Shown one piece after another: positions 53,229 through 64,000 of a DNA stretch of 64,000 bases. The stretch comes from Tilletiopsis washingtonensis (taxonomy: Eukaryota > Basidiomycota > Exobasidiomycetes > Entylomatales). A model generated the notes under the pieces. It searched no databases. It was not told where the DNA came from and saw only the letters and a program-made list of their open reading frames with translations. Every line of letters starts with the position of its first letter. Within the stretch, counting starts at the first letter, position 1. The stretch spans positions 582,434-646,433 of the forward strand of contig NW_020312007.1 in NCBI RefSeq assembly GCF_003144115.1. Reading direction: 5' to 3'. A program made the position numbers and the translations under genes.

Positions 53229-56092
53229 ATGCCCCGCCTGCTCCTCCGCCTCTCGCCGCTCCTCGTCCCGCGCCTCTCGCACCCGCGCCTCCTGCGCCCG
53301 GCACCTGCCTTCACCTCGCGCTCGCACGTCAGCTGCGCCCTCCTGCACATGTCGCAGTCCGCCGCCGCGCCCGCCGCGGCTGCCGGCGCCGCCGCGCCGC
53401 GCGTCACGCAGCCGCCATGGACGGCACCCTCGCCGGCGCCCGCCGACGCCAAGCCCGTGCTGCACGTGTACAACTCGCTCACGCGCTCAAAGGTGCCCTT
53501 TGTGCCGATGCGCGGGCGCAGCGTGACGTGGTACAACTGCGGCCCGACGGTGTATGATGCCAGCCACATGGGCCACGCCCGGTGAGTCGGAGCGGCACGA
53601 ACCTCTAGTGTGCGATGCTCGTGTGACTCACCTGCGCTTCGCAGCAACTACGTGACACAGGACATCATCCGCCGCCTGCTGCGCGACTACTTCTCCTACG
53701 ACGTGACGCTGATCCAGAACGTGACGGACATCGACGACAAGATCATCATCGGCGCGCGTCACGCTTATCTCGTGCAGCAGTTCCGCGGGCAGCACGCCGT
53801 GCCGAGCCGCGAGCTGCTCGACACGGTCCGCGAGGCATGGGGTGTATACTTCGGCCGCACTCTCTCGCGTTTCGCGCCGCCGCCTGCGGCACAGGAGCAG
53901 GCACCTTCGGACGAGGCGCGCTGGGAAGAAGTCGTGCGGCTGTGGCAGACGGACGCTGCGTGGAAGGCAAAGGTGGTCGAGGCGGAGCCGAAGGCGGCCA
54001 TGTGGTTCAACGCCCTTGTGAGTGCTGCAGAGGTCAGACAGCTCCTCTCGAGCGGCCCCGGTGCTCTCTGTCCGCTGCGAAGAGCGTGTCTGACCCGCAT
54101 CGTCTCGACAGAACTCCTCGCGTCAGGCGCAGGTTGCTGCTGCCATGGCCGTTGCAGGCGGCTCGAAAGATGCGGCACTGGCGGCCCAGCTGGTCGACGC
54201 ATCTGCCGATGTGCTTGCGCCGCATCTCGATGCCTCGCTCGGCCACACCGTGACGGACCCGTCAGTGTTCCGCAAGCTGGCTGCGTACTGGGAGGCGCGC
54301 TTCTACGACGACATGGCCCGCCTGCACGTCGAGCGGCCGACGCTCTCGACACGCGTCACCGAGTACGTGCCCGAGATTGTCACCTTCACGCAGAAGATCG
54401 TGGAGAACGGCTACGCGTACGAGGACCCGAGCCCGGGCAACGGCAAGATGAACGTCTGGTTCGACACGCGTGCCTTCGACGGCGGCAAGAAGAGCGGCGA
54501 GGCTGAAGCGCACAGCTATGCCAAGCTCGCGCCCTGGAGCAAGGGCGACACGTCGCTGCTGGAGGAAGGCGAGGGTGAGTCGCGCGTACAAGCATATCCC
54601 GCTCTGCTGCTGACATGTACGTTCCAGGCTCTCTTTCGACCGGAGCCTCCACTGTGGCAGGCAAGCGCGGCCCGTCCGACTTTGCGCTGTGGAAGACGTC
54701 GAAGCCCGGCGAGCCGGCATGGGATTCGCCGTGGGGTCCCGGCCGGCCAGGCTGGCACATTGAGTGCAGTGTCATGGCGAGCGAGATTCTCGGCAAGCAG
54801 ATCGACATTCACTCGGGCGGCGTGGACCTCATGTTCCCGCACCACGACAACGAGCTGGCGCAGAGCGAGGCGTTCCACCAGTGTGGGCAGTGGATCAACT
54901 ACTTCCTGCACACGGGCCACCTGCACATCGAGGGCCTCAAGATGTCCAAGTCGCTCAAGAACTTCATCTCCATCGACGAGGCACTGCAGCGCTTCTCGCC
55001 GCGCCGCCTGCGCCTGGCCTTCCTGCTGCAGAGCTGGAGTGCCAAGATGGACTTCCGCGAGAGCGCGATGGCCGAGGTCAAGGGTGTGGAGAGCACGCTC
55101 AACGTGGGTCGTGCTGAGAGGGGTTCCGCAGATGGAGCTGACGCCATTCACAGAACTTCTTTGCCTCGGTGCGCAGCCACGTGCGCGAGGACCGGGCACG
55201 CGGCGAGGCATGGTCGGACGGCAACCACCATTACGGCACGGCCGAGGCGCAGCTCTTCACGGCGCTGCAGGATGCACAGCTGGCCTTCCGGCGCGCCATG
55301 TGCGACTCGTTCGACACGCCGCGCGGCATGAGCGTGCTGCTCGATCTCGTGTCGAAGGCCAACGTTTACGAGCGCGCAGCGTCCAAGGGCGTGCTCAACA
55401 TTGCCGTGCTCGTTGCCGTCGCGCGCTGGGTCGGCGACATGCTGCGCGTCTTTGGCCTGGGCGAGGGCCCAGTGCGGGAAGGCGACCTCGGCTGGGGCGA
55501 GGAGGCGGTCGCGGGCGACGCGAGCGGCGGCGGCGATGTGAGTGTGCCTGCGTGTCGCGGGCGAGCCGATGCTGACAGCTGCTCACAGCGGGAAGAGGTC
55601 GTGATGCCGTACCTCAAGGCGCTGTCCAACTTCCGCGACGCCGTGCGCGCGCTGGCGCGCGAGGGCGCGCCGCACACCGAGCTGCTGAAGCTGGCCGACC
55701 GTCTGCGCGACATCGACATGGTCGACCTCGGCGTCGCGATGGAGGACAACGAGTCTGGGCAGGCGATGCTCAAGCTCGTGCCGGCGGCGCAGCTGCAGGC
55801 CGCGCGCGCCGAGAAGGAGGCGCAGCAGGCCGAGAAGGCGGCGCGCAAGGCCGAGGCGGCCGAGAAGGCTCGCGCCGCACGCATCGAGAAGCTGCAGAAG
55901 GGCAGCGTGCCGCCGAGCGAGCTCTTCCGCACCGACGAGTACGGCAGCTGGGACGAGCGCGGCCTCCCGCTCACCATGAGGGACGGCGAGGAGGTGGCCA
56001 AGAAGCGCCGCAAGAACTGCGAGAAGGAGCTGGAGCGGCAGGTCAAGCTGCACCAGGAGTGGCAGGCGGCCCGCGATGCCGGCGAGATCTAG
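53229..56092 (+). CDS. CRS1: Cysteinyl-tRNA synthetase, probably cytosolic and mitochondrial
   Basis: A class I aminoacyl-tRNA synthetase charging tRNA-Cys. Six exons, 53229-53581, 53645-54017, 54112-54574, 54628-55103, 55154-55537 and 55589-56092, give 850 aa. The HIGH-type motif is HMGH at 113-116, the zinc ligands include the Cys of YNCGPTVYD, the Cys of GWHIECSVM and the His pair of MFPHHDNE, and the KMSKS motif ([10 protein letters not shown]) lies near 500. The C-terminal ~120 residues form a Lys/Glu/Ala-rich helix typical of eukaryotic CysRS. The first ~40 residues are rich in Arg, Leu and Ser with no acidic residue, like a mitochondrial presequence. A second in-frame ATG at 53349 (MSQSAAAP) would start a cytosolic form. 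One gene could therefore serve both compartments, as with CRS1 in other fungi. Confidence 0.95.
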
Positions 56093-56236
56093 ACGCTTGC
56101 CCGGGCGCGCAATGCAACTGTCACTGAAATGAGCGAGAGGCGTGAGCGGCGACAAGCGATAAGATCGTCTAACGAGCAGCCTAGCGAAGCTGTGGATTGG
56201 TGCATCCGGGTTGGGCCAGAGCGTGGGAGCACGCCT

Positions 56237-56590
56237 CTAAAGCCCACCGAGCCGGCTGAGCTTCCTGGTGCGCCCTTTGCTTGCTTTTGAGCCTGCGACC
56301 GCCGCTGCAAGGCTCTCCGGAGCCAGCGCGATGTGCTCAAGAGGGCGGGACGGAGGTGCTCGGGCGATCATCGGGCAGACTGGAGGTGTCGACGTGGCAC
56401 CTGCGCTGCGCCTCGCTGTCCACGGCGTCCGCGGCGCATCGGCCATCGCCGTTCCTGCAGCTTGCATCAAGATCTTTCCGCAGCGCTCCCGCTCGGCGTT
56501 TGCTGCCGCCAGCCGGCGACCTGACCCCACACATCTGCCTGCTTGCAGCAGCTTGTCAAGCCAACGTCTTGCTGTCGCAGCAGAGGCCAT
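56237..56590 (-). CDS. Possible small protein of unknown function
   Basis: A 117-codon open frame starting in strong context (CTCACCATGGCC), MASAATARRWLDKLLQAG, and ending RTRKLSRLGGL. The basic N-terminal part could be a mitochondrial presequence. Against it, codon third positions are less C/G-biased than in the clear genes nearby, and no family is recognised. It would be convergent with CysRS, with its stop 145 nt away. Included as a weak candidate only. Confidence 0.25.
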   Translation of the reverse strand: MASAATARRWLDKLLQAGRCVGSGRRLAAANAERERCGKILMQAAGTAMADAPRTPWTARRSAGATSTPPVCPMIARAPPSRPLEHIALAPESLAAAVAGSKASKGRTRKLSRLGGL

Positions 56591-58275
56591 GGTGAGTCTA
56601 GTGTCCACATGAGAGCGGGCCAGCGTTGGCTGCGGGTCCGGCCGAAGAGCTCAAGCGCGCCTTGCGGCCGAGAAAAAGGCTCCGCGGCGCCGCGCCGCCG
56701 CAGCAGAGCTCTGAAATTCCCATGCGCCTTGAGGCTGTGCTTGCCCCATCGCTAGCCTGCGCATGACGGCTGTGCCGCAGCACCTCGCAGGCACGCCGTG
56801 GAGAGCGGGGTAGGCGCTGCGGCAGCTGCCAGCGCATGCAGACACGCCCAGCCGCACCTCGCAGCGATTCTGAAGGGCTGCCTGGCTGCTTGCTGAGAGC
56901 GGAGAGCCAGGCTGCTGCGGCACTTAGGGTCCAGCGCAGCGGCGTCCCACGCCCAGCGCCGGCGCGACAGCAGCCGCTCAGCAGCAAGGCACGGCGCCGC
57001 GCTGTCGGCGTGCCTCGCTCACACGCTGCCGCCGCGCCGGGCCGCACCGCCGCGGTCACGCGCGCCGCGTGCGGGGCTTGGGCCGCTCGGCGAGCGACCT
57101 CTGCTTGGCTGCGCCCTTTTGAGGACAAGGCCTGCCGCTCTCTGGCGAAGCGGAGGAGAGGCAGCCTCGACGCCGCAGCTGCACCTTCATGCACGCCGGG
57201 CAGCACCTGCAGCCGCCAGGGGGTCGGCGCTGCGACGGCGAGGCGAGGCGAGGCGCAGATCGTGCGTGGGGCGAAGGCGGGCTCGCGGCGCGAAAAAAAA
57301 GTGCTCGCGGCCGGCCTCGCGCGGACAAGAGGCTTGCGCCATCGGCCGGCAGCACGATCACGCGCTCAGGAGGCGAGCGTGCCGCAGCTGTCGCTCCTTA
57401 TAGATCGGGAGTGCGAACGCTGCGGCGATTACAGTCGGCCTGCTCCTCCGCACTCTCGAGGGCCGAGTGTTGGGCGGTGCGAGGTCTGCTGGCAGCGGCG
57501 GCGCGGGCAGCACGCCGGGCCGGGCGAAGGAGAGGCGGCGGGCGGTGATCGAAGGCGGCCGAGGCTTCGCGTGTGGACCCGCGCCGCGCCGGCGCCGTGC
57601 CTCGCGCTGCCCCTGCCTGCTGCTGCCGCCGCTGCTGTCCGGCCGGGCGCTGCTCCCGCGCCTCTCAAGATTTGGCGAGCGCCGGCCGCAGCTGTCCGCC
57701 CTGTCCGCTCGCTCCTCCGTCCCGACCCCATCACTCACCCGCACACCCACACACACACACACACGTCGCAGCACCTCGCGTGTGCTCCGTGCCCTCGCTC
57801 CTTTCCCGCGCCGCTCCGTCGTTCCGCCTCTGTGCCCAGAGCGCAGGTCGTGCGAGGGTGAGTGGCTCGGCTCGGCGCCCGGCGCGCTCAGGGGCATGCA
57901 AGCCACGCGCGGCGCCGCCCGACGCAGGTCCCAGAGCGCTCGCAGCCTCGGGGCGCCGTCGGGGCGCAGCGAGCTCTGGACTGGCGCACACCGCACGATA
58001 GCAGCAGCTCCGGCTCTGCGTCTGGGTCTCGGCCGGCCCTGTCTGCGCGGCCCGGCACGCTGCTGTGCTCCTGAGGCTCGTGCTGACCGCACACCCCCTC
58101 AGCTTCCAGCACAGGTGCCCAGTCTATCCTGTTCTGCAGCCAACGACCACGGCCCGCCGTTCTTGCCCTCCCGCACCCTCACCTCTGTTCGCTACTGGTG
58201 CTCCGCTTCTTCATCCTCTCCCGCTCCGCACCGCTCGCGGACTGGTGAGAGACAGGAGGCTGCGGCTCGCCCCGC
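56591..58275. other. 1.7-kb gene-poor interval upstream of the first C2H2 gene
   Basis: No supportable gene. The right half (from about 57700) is rich in C/T and CAC and is probably the long 5' leader of the zinc-finger gene. It contains an (AC)n microsatellite and may include unannotated 5'UTR introns. Confidence 0.4.
57743..57763. repeat. (AC)n microsatellite
   Basis: About 10 consecutive AC/CA dinucleotides in the presumed leader of the C2H2 gene at 58276. Simple-sequence repeat. Confidence 0.8.
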
Positions 58276-60008
58276 ATGAGTTCCTACGAGCAAGGCGGCC
58301 CCGGCGGCGCGACGGCAGTGAGTGCAGCAGCAGGAGCGCCGGCCCGGGCAGCCGCGGCAGTGCCAGCCTTGGCGGCCGCAACGCCGCTGCGGGCTGCAGC
58401 TGGCCGACCGCTGACGTCCGTCTGCTCCAGACGTATGTCAAGAGCGCAGTGCCGCGCCATGGCTTCGCGCCGCCGCCAAAGGGCTACTTTGCCGCGCCGG
58501 GCTCGACGCCGTCGTTCTCGGCCGGCGTAGGCGTGTCCATCTCGTCGGCCCGCAGCCCGCTGCTCGGGCCCGCGGGCGCGCTGGGCAGCCCCAGCGCGCT
58601 CGATGAGCTGCCCGCGTCTGCGCCGTCGTCGGTGCCCACCAAGGGCCGGCGACGCGAGTCCATCGGCGGGCAGATGCGCCGCAAGGTGTCGGAAAGCACC
58701 GCTGCGGCCGCCGGCGCCGGCGGAGGCCTCGGCCACGGCTCCGCCTTCAGCCTCGCCAGCCGCATGAACATTCCGGCGCGCGGCGGCCCTGGCGGCATGG
58801 GCGGTGGCAGCGAGGCCTTCTCGACGAGTCTCGGCGCTGCAGGTGAGGCCCTCTCGCTCTCCTCGTCGCTGAGCACGCCCGGCATGCCGCACCTCGGACG
58901 CACGCCCTCGGCCTATGGCGCCAGCGTGCCCAACGGCGGCGGTGCAGCCGCGCACATCAAGCAGGAGCGCACCGCCTCGCACACGCACTTCGGCCAGGAG
59001 TGCTACGGCCCCACGCCGGGCGAGACGCCGCTCTCGCCGCCCGCGGCGCTGCTCTCGCCGGGCAGCCGCGGTGCTGCGCCGCCTGCCTACGTGCGCCGCC
59101 CCTCGGCCGCAGAGTCGACGGCCACCGACGATGACATGTCGGTGGTCGGCGAGGCGAACGCCAAGAGCGCGCCGGCGCAGCAGCCGACCTCGCAGCAGTC
59201 GCACCAGCAGCTGCACAAGTGCGAGAGCTGTGCCAAGGTGTACCGCCACCCCAGCTGTCTGGTCAAGCACCGCTGGGTGAGTCTCGATCGCATCGAGCGC
59301 CCGCATGCTTCGCTGACGGCATCATGTGCTCCAGGAACACACGGTGTACTGGAAGGAGGCATCCAAGTTCCTCATGAGCAAGCACCAGCAGGTGCAGCTC
59401 CTCGAGGCGGCCGCCATCCTTGTCGGCATGGACTGCCACGCGCGCTCGCTGCCCGAGGAGAAGGCGCTCTGGCCGGTCAGTGCCAGTGCTGGCTGTGTGT
59501 TGCTTCCTGCTGCTGACCTGTGCTTCTCCCTCAGGCGGCTGTCTCACCTCCCAGCTCTGGCCTGCTGGGCTCGGACAAGCTCAACTTCGACCAGCTGCTT
59601 GCGCAAAAGGCCTCGCGCAAGGCCGAGTCGCCGTCGCCCTTCACGGAGCGCCACCTGACGCCGTCGTCGCTGGGTGCGCCGCGCAGCACGGGCCGCGCGC
59701 ACAGCAACAGCAACGCCAGCGCGACGCTCTCGCCGCTCAACGCGCTCACGTCGCTCAACATCGGCGGCCCGCGCGCTGGCGCTGCACGCACGTCCGCCAC
59801 GCCCGGCGTCGGTTCGAACGGCACCAGCGCCGCCCGGGCCAACGGCGATGTGAAGCCGCTGCGTCTCGACGAGAGCGCTGAGCGCACGCGCGACGAGGTC
59901 GAGGAGGACGACGAGGAAGAGGCTGACAGCCCGCCCGTCGCCGAGCGCGAGGCCGGCGAGGACGGCCTGGGCGCCGGCATCGAGATGGAGATGGAGGGCG
60001 TCGAGTAA
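58276..60008 (+). CDS. Single C2H2 zinc-finger protein, probable transcription regulator
   Basis: Four exons, 58276-58317, 58431-59276, 59335-59475 and 59535-60008, give 500 aa. One C2H2 finger (CESC...HRWEH, residues ~280-300) is divided by the second intron exactly between KHRW and EHT. It continues into a conserved helical stretch (YWKEASKFLMSKHQQVQLLEAAAILV) that I associate with a small group of fungal single-finger regulators; I cannot name the orthologue. The rest is Gly/Ser/Ala-rich and disordered, with a basic patch KGRRRES near 135 and a very acidic C-terminus (EEDDEEEADS... EMEMEGVE) that could activate transcription. The 14-codon first exon and GTGAGT donor are supported by continuity of frame (ATA|TYVKSAVPRHGF). 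The third intron uses GTCAGT. The DNA target is unknown. Confidence 0.82.
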
Positions 60009-61472
60009 ACCGTCACCGTTGCGTACGCGCTCGCCGTCCTGCATCGGCGTGTGCCCGCCGTTCCCCACCCGCGCAGCTCATCCTGTGACCCATGCCCCGC
60101 TTCTCCTCGTCACCATGAACCGCGGCGGCGCCGGCGCCGGCGGAAAGCCAATGCAAAGAAGGAATATCGAAGCACCCCAGAGCGTGAGCGATTGCTAGGT
60201 CGCAGCCGTGCGCCTGCGGTGATGCCGCTCGCTGGCCCAGGCTCGTGGTACGGCACGCGCAGATCTGGCTGGCTGGGCACCTGACAGGCGCCGCAGCAGC
60301 TGTCATGCGATGGCTCGGGCGCAGCGGGAGCGCATCGGCACCGCGGCCGCGCCGCTGCGGCTGACAGAGCTGCGTGCGTGAGAGCCTCGAGGTCAGAGCC
60401 TGATGCCGGGCGCTGCTGGAAGGATCAGGCAGAGGTCAGTGCAGAGGAGGGCCTTGGACGGGGCGCTCTCAAAGCGCAGCCTGCGGCGGAGGCCTGTCGG
60501 AGCAAGGGTGCAGCTGCATCTGCGGGCGTGAGGCGTGCGACCACGCCGGCACGCCGCAAACGCTGAACCGCCATCTCGCTGGCGATGATAGGCGGATGCG
60601 CTGATGCTGAGAGCGCTTCTCTGCACGTGTTGCCTGCCTCCCAAGCATGCTCTACTCGGACTCTGACTGCTGTCGAGCGCTGCCTTTCTATGGGCTGGCG
60701 GCGTGGCCTCTGTCAGGCCGCGGCGGCGGAAATGGCGATGCGGCCGCAGATGGCTGCGCGGGAGTCGCTATCGCCGCGCGCCAGGCAGCCGATGAGTGTC
60801 TTGCGTTAGCGGGCGGCACACTGCCCATGTGCCGCGTCGACGCTGCCGCGGCTGCGTCCCGGCACTGCCGCGGCCTGCCGCGACGAGATGGCTGGCAGCT
60901 TCAGCTCGAGAGAGGCTCCTCGGCTGATGGCGCTCTGCGCGCCGCTGAGCCTTCTTGCTGCCGCTGCGTGCGCTGCTGAGGCTTAGGCGGCGCGCGTGGA
61001 TGAAGCTCGCGGCTCGCGGGTGCGGCCGCGGCGCGCCTTTTGCTGGCGCGGCGCGCGGCGGCGGCTTGCAGCGTGAGGTGGCCGCTCCGGCGCGGCGCGC
61101 GTCCTCCTCCACCTTCACACGCCTCTCCCTCCCTCCACCAGCGGCAGACGCAGCAGCACCCGCAGGCAGCAGCAGCACCCTCGCGCGCGCCCAGCACCAG
61201 CCGCGCAGACCCGCACCCGCATATCCGGACCCCTGCCAGACGACGACAGCGCACCGGCGCACTCGTCAACGGGCCCGGCTCTCTGCCGTCTGGCAGCGTC
61301 GCGTCTCGTCGTCTCTCGCACTCCGCGTGCCCGTCCATTCCTACACCTCTCGCCGGCGCACACTCTAGCCGCGTCTCTCTGCTGTTCGTGCCTCGCTTGA
61401 CTTGGCGCAGGCGCAGGCGGTAGAGCCGTAGCAGCCCATTGCCCGTCGTCCGGCGTCTTTGCGCGTTGCGAC
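60009..61472. other. 1.5-kb intergenic region between the two zinc-finger genes
   Basis: The left part is the 3' region of the first gene. From about 61080 the sequence becomes C/T- and CAC-rich and resembles a long leader of the second. No gene, RNA or repeat was recognised in between. Confidence 0.4.
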
Positions 61473-64000
61473 ATGGCCGACATTGCCATGCCTCCTCCGC
61501 CGCCGCCGCCGGCTGGCGGAGCATCGCCAGGCGCGGATGACGGCGAGAATGGCTCGTCGCCGTCCAGCAGCACTGGCCACAGCGCCTCGACGGCGCGGCC
61601 GGCGCGCGGCGACGGTGCTCCTCCACGCAAGCAGAGCAAGCGCGCCTCGGCCGCTGCCGCTGTCAAGACAGAGCAGGCAACGGGCTCCGCGTCGGATGCG
61701 CCGACGCCTGCCGGCCCGCCGTACATCTGTCCGACGTGCAGCACGAGCTACTCGCGTCTCGAGTACCTGCGCAGACATGAACGCCGACGTGAGTAGGCAG
61801 CGGAGCTTCGCGCACGCTGCAGATGCATCCAGGCAGAGGAAGCGCAAGGGCGTGCCTTGACTGTCGGCACCGGCCGGCTGCGGTGACGGGACTGACGCTG
61901 GACCTCGTGCAGATGCCGACATCAGACCGTTCGTGTGCGAATGCACCAAGAGCTTCTCGCGCAGGTGAGCTACCTAGCGCGGCCTTGCAAAGAAAGCGCC
62001 AAAGACTCACCGCGCTCTGCTTTCCAGCGACGTGCTCTCGCGTCACAAGCGGCAGTGTCCCGTGGCATTGGGTCAAGCCGAGCCTGGCGACATCGAAGTG
62101 AGCGCTCCTCCCAAGCCCGCATCCAAGCCGCGCAAGTCGGGCGGCAGCTCTCGCAAGCGAGCCAGCGGCGCGCAGAACAATGGCAATGGCCACGCAGAGG
62201 GCAGACTCGGCAGTCCTTCTGGCTCGCGCGACAGCATCACGCAGCGCTCGGCAACCGCGGCGATGGCGCGGACCTCGCGCGAAAGCCATAGCGGCGACGA
62301 GGGCGAGGTTGCGCCACGCGAGCCGCCAGCGCACTCGCACATGCAGGCACATATGGACGGCAGCTCGGGCGCAGCACACGGCAGCAGCGCCGGCTACCCA
62401 TACGGCGGCGTCGGCCCAGCGGCCCTGATGCCGCCTGTTCTCTTCGCACCGGCAGACAGTGTCGGAGGTAGCAGCGGCAGTGCTGGCGGGCCTGTTGGCT
62501 TTGGCGACGCACGCGGCCCGGCGCACGCATACACCAGCGGCATCGACGTCTCGGCTCCCCTGCACGCACAGGTGTCGGCGCTCAATGCGTACGCCTCGCA
62601 GCATGCGTACCCTGCCAGCCCCGAGTCGAGCGCCAGCTTGAACAGCACGACGTCGTCGCCGCGCTTCGCCGCACGCGACATGTCCCGAGTCGGATCGGGC
62701 AGCCGCTTCAGTCTGCGCAAGGGAACGTCGTCGCTGGATCAGCTCGCGCGCGCTGCGGGCGGCAACAGCAATGGCAGCGCACCGGCGTACGGCGCAGAGT
62801 TCTGGGAGGCGCTCGATCTCTCGGCCAAGGCCGAGGCGGCGCGCAATGCAGCAGCGGGCCACTCGGCGGCCTCGTCCGCCTCGTCAAGCCGCAGCAGAGC
62901 CTCAACAAACGGCGCCAGCGTGGGCATGCCTGGCTTCGCGCCAAATGCGCCGGGCCAGAACCCTGCGTTCTCCTACCCTGCACCCGGCGAGTATGGCTCA
63001 GGCAGCTCTGCGGATGGCCTGCGAGGCGGTGCAGCAGGCTACCCTATGAGCGATGACGGACAGCCTCCGCCGCCTGCGCCGGCGCCGGGAGGCAGCACAC
63101 GAGGCGAGCCGCAGCGCTTCAGCAGCGTTACTGGCCCTCTGTCGCCGTTCAGCTCCATCGCACTGACGAGCAGCATGAGCCCGTATCTGTCCGCCTTCTC
63201 AAATGCGCGCGACACGCCGCTGGTCTCCTCGCCTAGTCGCGGACCTGGCACGCCTGGAGGCACCGGCAGCGCGAACGTCTTCGACTGGACGATGCGGCCG
63301 CCGTCGAAGCCGGCCAGCCAATCGGGTGCCACGGCCGCCGGCAGCCAGCGCCGCGGCAGCGGCAGTGCCCACGCGGCAGGCACCACAACGCCATCCGGCA
63401 AGCGCAAGCGCGGCGACGACGACGAAGCGCGCACGGCGCCAAGCAGCCAGGAGGAGCCCTCAAGCATGGACGTCGATGCTGCACAGCTTCTCGAGACGCT
63501 GCGCTCGCTGCGCAACAACGGCGTCGCGCATGCTGTGCCGGCATCTGAGCCCGCATCCTCATCGTCGTCTGCCCCAGTCTCTTCGGCCGAGCTCCAGCGG
63601 GCGGCTGCAAGCCTCACGGCGGCGGCGGCGACCTCTCCGCCGGGCGCCGTCCTGACTGTCTCTGCGCCCGTCGATGGTCCCACAGAGGCTTTCGCTCGAG
63701 AGACCTCGCCGGGACCGGAAGTGTTCCTGCTCAGGCTGCAAGGTGGGCAGCAGGAGTCCGCAGCGGGCACTCGTGGTGGCGCGCCGGGCTCAGAGAGCAC
63801 GTCGAGCGGTGCCGGTCACGCTGCAGGCGCACCGCTCAGCAGCGTTCCCGCATCGAACGGCGGCTTGAGCGTGTCGCAAGCTGTCGTTGCGCCGTCACCG
63901 GGCTCGCAGGCCCTCTGGGACAGCCTCGGGTTTGGCAACCCCGCTGCCACGCCGATGAGCGCTGGCGGCAGCAGCCTCGGCTGGCTCATGAGCCCGAGCA
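61473..64000 (+). CDS. Two-finger C2H2-type transcription factor (3' end beyond window)
   Basis: Exons 61473-61788, 61913-61964 and 62028 to the window edge, still open at base 64000, so at least ~780 aa. The protein starts MADIAMPPPPPPPAGG. Finger 1 (CPTCSTSYSRLEYLRRHERRH, residues ~90-106) is canonical and ends at the first intron. Finger 2 (CECTKSFSRSDVLSRHKRQC) has one residue between its first two cysteines and a final Cys in place of His. The arrangement RLEYLRRH... RSDVLSRH resembles fungal ADR1/AmdX-type two-finger factors. A basic stretch after the fingers (KPRKSGGSSRKRA) is a likely nuclear localisation signal. The long remainder is Ser/Gly/Ala-rich with a conserved-looking FWEALDLSAKAEAA and a second basic cluster SGKRKRGDDDE. 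Target genes are unknown. Confidence 0.85.

Noticed and set aside
60105-60198. Short open frame starting MNRGGAGAGGKP after CACC
   Set aside because: Fewer than 35 codons, low complexity, lying in the 3' region of the first C2H2 gene; no support beyond start context.
1-64000. Transposable elements, viral-like elements or CRISPR arrays
   Set aside because: No terminal repeats, reverse transcriptase, integrase, transposase or spaced direct repeats were noticed in either strand.

Overview
The window is high-GC nuclear DNA from a basidiomycete fungus, most plausibly a smut-lineage (Ustilaginomycotina-type) yeast or filamentous form. The basis is spliceosomal introns mostly 50-60 nt long with GTGAGT or GTGCGT donors and short C/T-rich CAG acceptors, start codons in CACCATG-like context, and fungal families such as a MUB1/samB MYND protein, a TOK1 potassium channel, a SUL-type sulfate permease and an unduplicated MadBub-type BUB1. 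The species assignment is inference. No rRNA, convincing tRNA, CRISPR array or transposon was found.

Layout. 0.3-12 kb: a Sgs1/BLM-type RecQ helicase (-), the tiny TOM7 gene (+, 53 aa in three exons), a stand-alone candidate xRRM protein (-), an unknown protein (+), methionine aminopeptidase 2 (-) and CIA2 of cytosolic Fe-S assembly (+). 12-26 kb: a 1397-aa MUB1/samB protein (-), a 3.2-kb gene-poor interval, SWD2/WDR82 (+), a DGR2/WDR44-like WD40 protein (-) and a Ser-rich protein (-) that may belong to the same gene. 28-42 kb: an F-box protein (+), a sulfate permease (+), an AIF/FSP1-like oxidoreductase (+), a secreted protein (-) and ADE4 (+). 42-56 kb: BUB1 (+), a PIG3-type quinone oxidoreductase (-), a bZIP factor (+), a TOK1 potassium channel (-) and cysteinyl-tRNA synthetase (+). 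58-64 kb: two C2H2 zinc-finger proteins (+), the second running off the window end.

The genes are mostly housekeeping or regulatory and do not form a cluster. Most neighbours are divergent or convergent pairs. Gene-poor stretches of 1.5-3.2 kb occur mainly upstream of regulators, an F-box gene and the permease.

Exons were assembled by hand by matching splice sites, reading frame and family conservation; 67 introns are proposed. The most unusual result is a 9-nt microexon in the TOK1 gene. It carries the second pore's Gly-Tyr-Gly selectivity filter, and skipping it would remove exactly those three residues in frame. Other points of interest are very short introns (37 and 44 nt, perhaps 27 nt), a recurrent GTCAGT donor, a MadBub-type checkpoint kinase and paired in-frame starts in CysRS.
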